A stretch of 64,000 nt of DNA from Scandinavium sp036271055 (GTDB lineage Bacteria > Pseudomonadota > Gammaproteobacteria > Enterobacterales > Enterobacteriaceae), in contig NZ_DATBBJ010000059.1 of the NCBI RefSeq assembly GCF_036271055.1, positions 310,001 to 374,000 of the forward strand, in the 5' to 3' direction. This document shows positions 61,504 to 64,000 of this stretch, in pieces (the first letter of the stretch is position 1; each line of letters starts with the position of its first letter). Both the position numbers and the translations under genes were made by a program. A model generated the notes under the pieces. The model had not been told where the DNA came from. It did no database searches and was given only the letters and a program-made list of their open reading frames with translations.

Positions 61504-63405
61504 ATGAAATTACAGAATTCTTTTCGCGATTACACGGCTGAGTCCGCGCTGTTTGTGCGCCGGGCGGTAGTCGCGTTTTTGGGCATTTTAGTGCTCAGCG
61601 GTGTGCTGGTCGTTAACCTCTATAATCTGCAGATTGTGCGTTTTACCGATTACCAGACCCGCTCCAACGAAAACCGTATCAAACTGGTGCCGATCGCACC
61701 CAGCCGCGGCATTATTTATGATCGCAACGGCACCCCACTGGCATTGAATCGCACTATCTACCAGTTAGAGCTGATGCCGGAAAAAGTGGATAATCTCCAG
61801 CAAACGCTGAACGATCTGCGCAATGTTGTCGACCTCACTGATGATGACATCGCCAATTTCAAGAAAGAGCGCGCCCGCTCTCACCGCTTCACCTCCATTC
61901 CGGTCAAAGTCAACCTGACCGAAGTCCAGGTCGCCCGTTTCGCGGTGAATCAGTACCGTTTCCAGGGCGTGGAAGTGAAAGGCTATAAGCGCCGTTATTA
62001 CCCTTATGGTTCCGCTCTGACCCACGTGATCGGCTACGTCTCTAAAATTAACGATAAAGACGTAGACCGCCTCGATAAAGAGGGCAAGCTTGCGAACTAT
62101 GCCGCGACGCATGACATCGGCAAGCTGGGGATTGAGCGCTATTACGAAGACGTGCTGCACGGACAAACAGGTTACGAAGAGGTTGAAGTCAACAACCGTG
62201 GTCGCGTTATTCGCCAGTTGAAAGAAGTGTCACCGCAGGCCGGACACGATATCTATCTCACTCTCGATTTGAAGTTACAGCAGTATATCGAAACGCTGCT
62301 GACGGGAAGTCGTGCGGCTGTGGTGGTCACCGATCCACGCTCTGGCGGGATCCTGGCGCTGGTTTCGATGCCAAGCTATGACCCGAACCCGTTTGTTGAT
62401 GGTATCTCCAGCAAGGACTACTCTTCACTGCTTAACGACCCGAATACGCCATTGGTAAATCGCGCCACACAGGGCGTGTATCCTCCGGCGTCAACGGTTA
62501 AACCGTATGTATCAGTTTCCGCACTAACGGCAGGCGTGATTACCCGCAATACCGGCCTGTTTGACCCGGGTTGGTGGCAACTTCCAGGCTCCGATAAACG
62601 TTATCGCGACTGGAAAAAATGGGGCCACGGCCACCTGAACGTGACCAAAGCGCTGGAAGAGTCTGCGGATACCTTCTTCTATCAGGTCGCCTACGACATG
62701 GGGATTGACCGTCTTTCCGAGTGGATGGGTAAATTTGGTTACGGTCACTACACCGGAATCGATCTCTCGGAAGAACGCTCCGGCAACATGCCAACCCGTG
62801 AATGGAAGCTGAAACGCTTTAAGAAGCCGTGGTATCAGGGCGATACGATCCCGGTTGGGATCGGGCAAGGTTACTGGACAGCCACGCCAATTCAAATGAA
62901 CAAGGCGCTGATGATCCTGATTAACGACGGTATCGTCAAAGTCCCTCACCTGTTGCAGAGCACCGCCGAAAACGGCAAACAGGTCGCATGGGAACAGCCA
63001 CATGAAACGCCAGTAGGCGATGTGCATTCCGGCTACTGGGAAATTGCCAAAGACGGGATGTATGGTGTTGCCAACCGACCAAACGGAACGGCGCATAAAT
63101 ATTTCACCAGTGCGCCATATAAGGTCGCAGCAAAATCCGGTACGGCGCAGGTCTTTGGCCTGAAAGCGAATGAAACCTATAACGCCCATCGCATCGCTGA
63201 ACGCCTGCGTGACCATAAGCTGATGACCGCATTTGCGCCGTATGACAGCCCGAAAGTGGCGGTGGCGATGATCCTCGAAAACGGCGGCGCAGGTCCGGCA
63301 GTCGGTACACTCATGCGTCAGATCCTCGATCACATTATGCTCGGTGATAACAACACCGTGCTGCCGACGGAAAACCCGGCAACCGCAGCTGCGGAGGACC
63401 AATAA
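61504..63405 (+). CDS. mrdA: Penicillin-binding protein 2
   Basis: 633 aa (as in E. coli). One N-terminal membrane anchor (about 20-42), a dimerisation/pedestal domain (about 60-230), and a transpeptidase domain with SxxK PASTVKP (Ser330), SxN ESADTFFYQ and KSGTAQ. It cross-links peptidoglycan for rod shape with RodA. 27 bp after rlmH and 2 bp before mrdB. Confidence 0.98.
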   Translation: MKLQNSFRDYTAESALFVRRAVVAFLGILVLSGVLVVNLYNLQIVRFTDYQTRSNENRIKLVPIAPSRGIIYDRNGTPLALNRTIYQLELMPEKVDNLQQTLNDLRNVVDLTDDDIANFKKERARSHRFTSIPVKVNLTEVQVARFAVNQYRFQGVEVKGYKRRYYPYGSALTHVIGYVSKINDKDVDRLDKEGKLANYAATHDIGKLGIERYYEDVLHGQTGYEEVEVNNRGRVIRQLKEVSPQAGHDIYLTLDLKLQQYIETLLTGSRAAVVVTDPRSGGILALVSMPSYDPNPFVDGISSKDYSSLLNDPNTPLVNRATQGVYPPASTVKPYVSVSALTAGVITRNTGLFDPGWWQLPGSDKRYRDWKKWGHGHLNVTKALEESADTFFYQVAYDMGIDRLSEWMGKFGYGHYTGIDLSEERSGNMPTREWKLKRFKKPWYQGDTIPVGIGQGYWTATPIQMNKALMILINDGIVKVPHLLQSTAENGKQVAWEQPHETPVGDVHSGYWEIAKDGMYGVANRPNGTAHKYFTSAPYKVAAKSGTAQVFGLKANETYNAHRIAERLRDHKLMTAFAPYDSPKVAVAMILENGGAGPAVGTLMRQILDHIMLGDNNTVLPTENPATAAAEDQ

Positions 63406-63407
63406 CA

Positions 63408-64000
63408 ATGACGGATAATCCGAACAAAAAATCGCTGTGGGATAAAATCCACCTCGACCCCACCATGCTGCTGATTCTGTTGGCTCTGCTGACTTACAGC
63501 GCGCTGGTTATCTGGAGCGCCAGCGGCCAGGACATCGGCATGATGGAGCGCAAGATCGGTCAGATTGCGATGGGTGTCGTGATCATGGTCGTGATGGCGC
63601 AAATCCCGCCACGCGTGTACGAAGGCTGGGCACCGTGGCTGTATATCTTCTGTATTGTTCTGCTGGTCGCCGTTGATGCCTTCGGTGCGATTTCTAAAGG
63701 CGCACAGCGCTGGCTTGATCTCGGCGTAGTGCGTTTCCAGCCGTCGGAGATCGCCAAAATTGCGGTTCCGCTAATGGTGGCGCGCTTTATCAACCGCGAT
63801 GTATGCCCACCGACGCTGAAAAACACCGCCATCGCGCTGGCACTGATTTTCCTGCCAACGCTGCTGGTTGCGGCACAGCCCGACCTTGGCACATCGATTC
63901 TGATCGCCCTTTCCGGTCTGTTCGTGTTGTTCCTGGCGGGTCTGAGCTGGCGTCTGATTGGCGTGGCCGTGCTGCTGGTCGCCGCCTTTATTCCGATACT
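63408..64000 (+). CDS. mrdB: Peptidoglycan glycosyltransferase RodA, N-terminal 197 codons (cut by window edge)
   Basis: Starts MTDNPNKKSLWDKIHLDPTM and continues with five or more transmembrane helices. SEDS family: motifs RFQPSEIAKIAVP and AAQPDLGTS are visible, the second containing the catalytic Asp region. It polymerises glycan strands for the elongasome with PBP2. The rest lies beyond the window. Confidence 0.97.
   Translation, partial: MTDNPNKKSLWDKIHLDPTMLLILLALLTYSALVIWSASGQDIGMMERKIGQIAMGVVIMVVMAQIPPRVYEGWAPWLYIFCIVLLVAVDAFGAISKGAQRWLDLGVVRFQPSEIAKIAVPLMVARFINRDVCPPTLKNTAIALALIFLPTLLVAAQPDLGTSILIALSGLFVLFLAGLSWRLIGVAVLLVAAFIPI

Overview
The window is core chromosome of an enterobacterium in the family Enterobacteriaceae, a relative of Escherichia, Salmonella, Citrobacter and Enterobacter. 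Almost every gene is full length and matches an E. coli K-12 gene in sequence and order; the segment corresponds to E. coli mrdB through sucC, read in reverse. ERIC and REP repeats between genes fit this family. I cannot name the genus from the sequence alone. Comparisons with E. coli, here and in the entries, are from memory and were not computed.

Layout. 1-9900: TCA cycle genes, sucC (cut by the window edge), sucB, sucA and sdhBADC on the minus strand, divergent from gltA. 9968-17221: pxpC-pxpB-ybgI, dtpD, phr, ybgA (two-domain form), yajD and ybfA. 17521-25317: potassium-uptake operon kdpFABCDE. 25365-30391: pgm, seqA, ybfF, ybfE, fldA, uof and fur. 30496-41094: the chitin/N-acetylglucosamine regulon, chiQ and chiP, then glnS, nagE and nagBACD, with four NagC operators and a CRP site. 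41351-44025: asnB and a cluster of eight tRNA genes (Met, Leu, Gln, Gln, Met, Gln, Gln, Gln). 44112-51076: ubiF, miaB, ybeZ, ybeY, corC and lnt. 51153-54777: sigma-54 promoter and gltIJKL with an apparent SroC RNA. 54843-64000: ybeL, leuS, lptE, holA, nadD, rsfS, rlmH, mrdA and mrdB (cut by the window edge).

How the genes work together. SucAB, SdhABCD and GltA are TCA cycle enzymes. Chitoporin, NagE and NagABCD take amino sugars from the outer membrane to fructose-6-phosphate under NagC and CRP. KdpDE controls the KdpFABC pump. GltIJKL imports glutamate/aspartate. The end of the window holds envelope genes (lnt, lptE, mrdAB) mixed with ribosome and tRNA maintenance genes (miaB, ybeY, rsfS, rlmH).

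I found no phage, transposon, CRISPR array, toxin-antitoxin pair or defence system, and nothing I would call a new biological system. The points worth checking are small-scale: an ERIC element apparently inside the SroC RNA, all three ERICs lying in operon gaps in the same orientation relative to transcription, a uof leader ORF whose end has moved frame but still overlaps fur, a NagE whose membrane domain looks replaced, loss of pxpA and nei beside gltA, yajD in an unusual place, and an extra, mixed set of Gln tRNAs.
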